DNA of 8,374 nucleotides, taken from contig CALGGO010000109.1 of the NCBI GenBank assembly GCA_937916085.1, forward strand, positions 1 through 8,374, written 5' to 3'. The notes under the pieces were generated by a model, which searched no databases, was not told the origin of the DNA, and worked only from the letters and a program-made list of their open reading frames with translations. The first letter of the stretch is position 1. Every line of letters starts with the position of its first letter. This document shows, one piece after another, positions 6,985 through 8,374 of this stretch. This DNA is from an uncultured Prevotellaceae bacterium. GTDB taxonomy: Bacteria > Bacteroidota > Bacteroidia > Bacteroidales > Muribaculaceae. A program made the position numbers and the translations under genes.

Positions 6985-7167
6985 ATGGCACACACCTGTG
7001 AGAATTGCAAATTCCGAGCTCGTTACGACAAGAATCCCAAGTCGCTGCTTGGCCGCTTCTGGCGCTGGCACATCAACTTCTGCCCCGGTTGGAAAGCGTT
7101 CTTCACCAGCCAAGGAGAGGAAAAGAAGGCCGAGCTAAGAGAGAAGTATAATTTCAATAAGTACTAA
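6985..7167 (+). CDS. Small Cys/His-containing protein, putative zinc-binding
   Basis: This is a 60-residue cytoplasmic protein with no signal peptide or membrane segment. I believe small proteins of this pattern are conserved in Bacteroidales, but I know no function or family name. It opens with MAHTCENCKF (C5, C8), has an aromatic, basic core GRFWRWHINFCPGW (23-36, with H29 and C33), and ends in a charged tail rich in E, K and R. C5, C8, H29 and C33 could form a CCHC zinc site, which is inference. Support for coding comes from its own promoter-like sequence, the clean ATG, the dense arrangement of Cys and Trp residues, and the tight spacing to the next gene (16 bases). The Trp- and Arg-rich core would suit nucleic-acid or ribosome contact, but nothing here proves that. 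Confidence 0.8.
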   Translation: MAHTCENCKFRARYDKNPKSLLGRFWRWHINFCPGWKAFFTSQGEEKKAELREKYNFNKY

Positions 7168-7183
7168 TCTCTTCAATGTGATT

Positions 7184-8152
7184 ATGAACGATAGCAATAT
7201 CATTATCTATCAAACTGAAGACGGGCAGACTCAAGTTGATGTCCGTATGGAGAACGACACCGTTTGGCTCTCCGCAGGTCAGATGTCAATGTTGTTTGAC
7301 AGAGAGGAATCAAACATCAGAAGGCATATTCTTAATGTTTTTAAAGAGGGAGAGCTTAAACGAGAGAATAACGTGCATTTTTTGCACGTTAATGGTGTGA
7401 AGAAACCAGTTCCATTCTATAGCCTCGATGTCATCATATCAGTTGGTTACCGTGTTAAGAGCAGGCGTGGTACAGCTTTCCGTATTTGGGCAAGCAAAGT
7501 CCTTAAAGACTATCTCATCAAGGGCTACGCCATAAATGATCAAATCCGTCGTGAGCAGATTGGCGAGTTGCGTCAGTTAGTACAAATGGTGGGGCGCACG
7601 CTTGAGCATCAGGAATTGATTTCAAACGAAGAAAACAAGGCTTTGCTTGACATTGTTGTTGATTATACCTATGCACTTGACACTCTTGACGATTATGACT
7701 ATCAGCGCATTAAGGTGGGTGAGACCACTCAAGAGGAAAAGTTCCGTGCGACCTACGATAACGCGATGAGTGTCATCGAGACCTTACGCAACAAGTTTGG
7801 TAATAGCTCTCTCTTTGGAAACGAGAAAGATGAGTCGTTCAAGAGCAGTATAGGACAAATATATCAAACCTTTGGTGGCGAGGAACTTTATCCTAGTGTA
7901 GAGGAAAAAGCTGCTATGTTGCTATATTTGGTAACAAAAAACCATTCATTCAGCGACGGCAACAAGCGCATTGCCGCCACGCTTTTTCTGTGGTTTCTCA
8001 ATAATAATGGCATACTATATCGTGAGGATGGAAGCAAGCGTATAGCCGACAATACATTGGTTGCCTTGACACTGATGATTGCCGAAAGCCGTACCGAGGA
8101 AAAAGACGTAATGGTTAAGGTCGTGACAAATCTCATAAATCCAAAGAATTAA
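7184..8152 (+). CDS. RhuM-family protein with C-terminal Fic/Doc domain
   Basis: The 322-residue product joins two parts. Residues 1 to about 120 are the RhuM (virulence protein) region, with a helix-turn-helix-like stretch VWLSAGQMSMLFDREESNIR (27-46) and a conserved block FYSLDVIISVGYRVKS.RGTAFRIWAS (78-104). This region resembles phage-type regulators, and DNA binding is inferred. Residues 120-185 are charged and probably helical. Residues 185-322 are a Fic/Doc fold with an intact active site, HSFSDGNKR (H254, D258, N260, K261, R262). GNKR rather than GNGR is the Doc form; phage P1 Doc phosphorylates EF-Tu instead of AMPylating. The length is normal for RhuM-Doc proteins. ATG 7184 is preferred to the in-frame GTG 7178; an ATG-TGA start-stop lies at 7176-7181. 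I see no [S/T]xxxE[G/N] inhibitory motif. Its activity and target are unknown. Confidence 0.88.
   Translation: MNDSNIIIYQTEDGQTQVDVRMENDTVWLSAGQMSMLFDREESNIRRHILNVFKEGELKRENNVHFLHVNGVKKPVPFYSLDVIISVGYRVKSRRGTAFRIWASKVLKDYLIKGYAINDQIRREQIGELRQLVQMVGRTLEHQELISNEENKALLDIVVDYTYALDTLDDYDYQRIKVGETTQEEKFRATYDNAMSVIETLRNKFGNSSLFGNEKDESFKSSIGQIYQTFGGEELYPSVEEKAAMLLYLVTKNHSFSDGNKRIAATLFLWFLNNNGILYREDGSKRIADNTLVALTLMIAESRTEEKDVMVKVVTNLINPKN
7369..7391 (+). repeat. Perfect 9-bp inverted repeat inside the RhuM-Doc gene
   Basis: TAACGTGCA (7369-7377) and TGCACGTTA (7383-7391) are exact reverse complements separated by five T residues. The element lies in the coding sequence for the N-terminal region, just after the helix-turn-helix-like part. 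It encodes NVHFLHVN, which is itself a near-palindromic peptide. It could be an mRNA hairpin, an internal operator, or a by-product of that peptide. Confidence 0.75.
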
Positions 8153-8169
8153 CTCAAAACATAATAGCA

Positions 8170-8374
8170 ATGAAGAAAATCTTAACATTAGTGATTTTAG
8201 CTGTCTTGGCACTGGGTGCTAACGCTCAGCTCAAGAAAGTCTATGACGAGACTATCAACCCTATGGAGCAGATTGACAAGGCTATTGCTCAAGCTGCTGA
8301 GCAGGGCAAGTTTGTGATTTGCCAGGTGGGAGGCAACTGGTGTCCGTGGTGCCTGCGCTTCGCCGATTTCATCA
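8170..8374 (+). CDS. Secreted thioredoxin-like protein, 5' part only
   Basis: The gene runs off the window after 68 complete codons. Residues 1-19 are a signal peptide (MKKILTLVILAVLALGANA, likely cut before Q20), so the protein acts in the periplasm or outer envelope. After about 30 residues typical of the thioredoxin-fold start (IDKAIAQAAEQGKFVICQVG), the redox motif WCPWC appears (C58, C61), preceded by GGN and followed by LRFADF. This matches Bacteroidota thioredoxin-family proteins that reduce or exchange disulfides. Seventeen bases separate it from the RhuM-Doc stop, so cotranscription is possible. The full length and any extra domains lie outside the window. The fold is secure; oxidase versus reductase role is not decidable here. 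Confidence 0.85.
   Translation, partial: MKKILTLVILAVLALGANAQLKKVYDETINPMEQIDKAIAQAAEQGKFVICQVGGNWCPWCLRFADFI

Noticed and set aside
8153..8169. Promoter or terminator between RhuM-Doc and the thioredoxin-like gene
   Set aside because: The 17-base gap holds no TAnnTTTG box and no dyad; cotranscription or a promoter inside the preceding gene is more likely.

Overview
The window looks like a chromosomal segment from a Bacteroidota bacterium, most likely order Bacteroidales (a gut commensal such as Muribaculaceae or Prevotellaceae is plausible, but the family cannot be fixed from this sequence). The grounds are promoter-like sequences of the Bacteroidota type (TTTG, about 19-20 bases, then TAnnTTTG), mostly no Shine-Dalgarno sequence ahead of genes, short AT-rich leaders, and two exported proteins whose signal peptides end in A|Q.

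Layout from left to right. Positions 1-60 may hold the last 19 codons of an unidentified plus-strand gene. An AT-rich spacer with a weak terminator-like hairpin (143-174) and a TAnnTTTG box (209-216) leads into a secreted GH53 endo-beta-1,4-galactanase (234-1232). The stop codon of that gene lies in the first unit of a 17-copy, 7-bp tandem array (1225-1343). A degenerate 9-bp TCTAGA-centred array (1345-1389) follows, and the sbcD-sbcC pair (1417-5984) starts just after it. A convergent TrmH/SpoU-family RNA methyltransferase occupies the minus strand (6051-6863), with a small GC hairpin between it and sbcC. A compact divergent promoter region (6864-6984) serves this methyltransferase and, on the plus strand, a three-gene run with 16-17 base gaps: a 60-residue Cys/His protein (6985-7167), a RhuM-Fic/Doc fusion (7184-8152), and the start of a secreted thioredoxin-like protein (8170 to the window end). 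No stretch longer than 300 bases lacks a gene.

Functionally this is mostly housekeeping sequence: SbcCD repairs DNA ends and hairpins, the methyltransferase modifies rRNA or tRNA, and GH53 degrades galactan side chains of pectin. The part closest to an accessory system is the RhuM-Doc gene. It joins a phage-regulator-like N-terminal region to an intact Doc-type active site, has no separate antitoxin gene beside it, and carries a perfect 9-bp inverted repeat inside its coding sequence. The most striking non-coding feature is the back-to-back pair of tandem arrays with different periods (7 and 9 bp) between GH53 and sbcD. I see no CRISPR array, tRNA, rRNA, insertion sequence or prophage structural gene, and no clear new multigene system.
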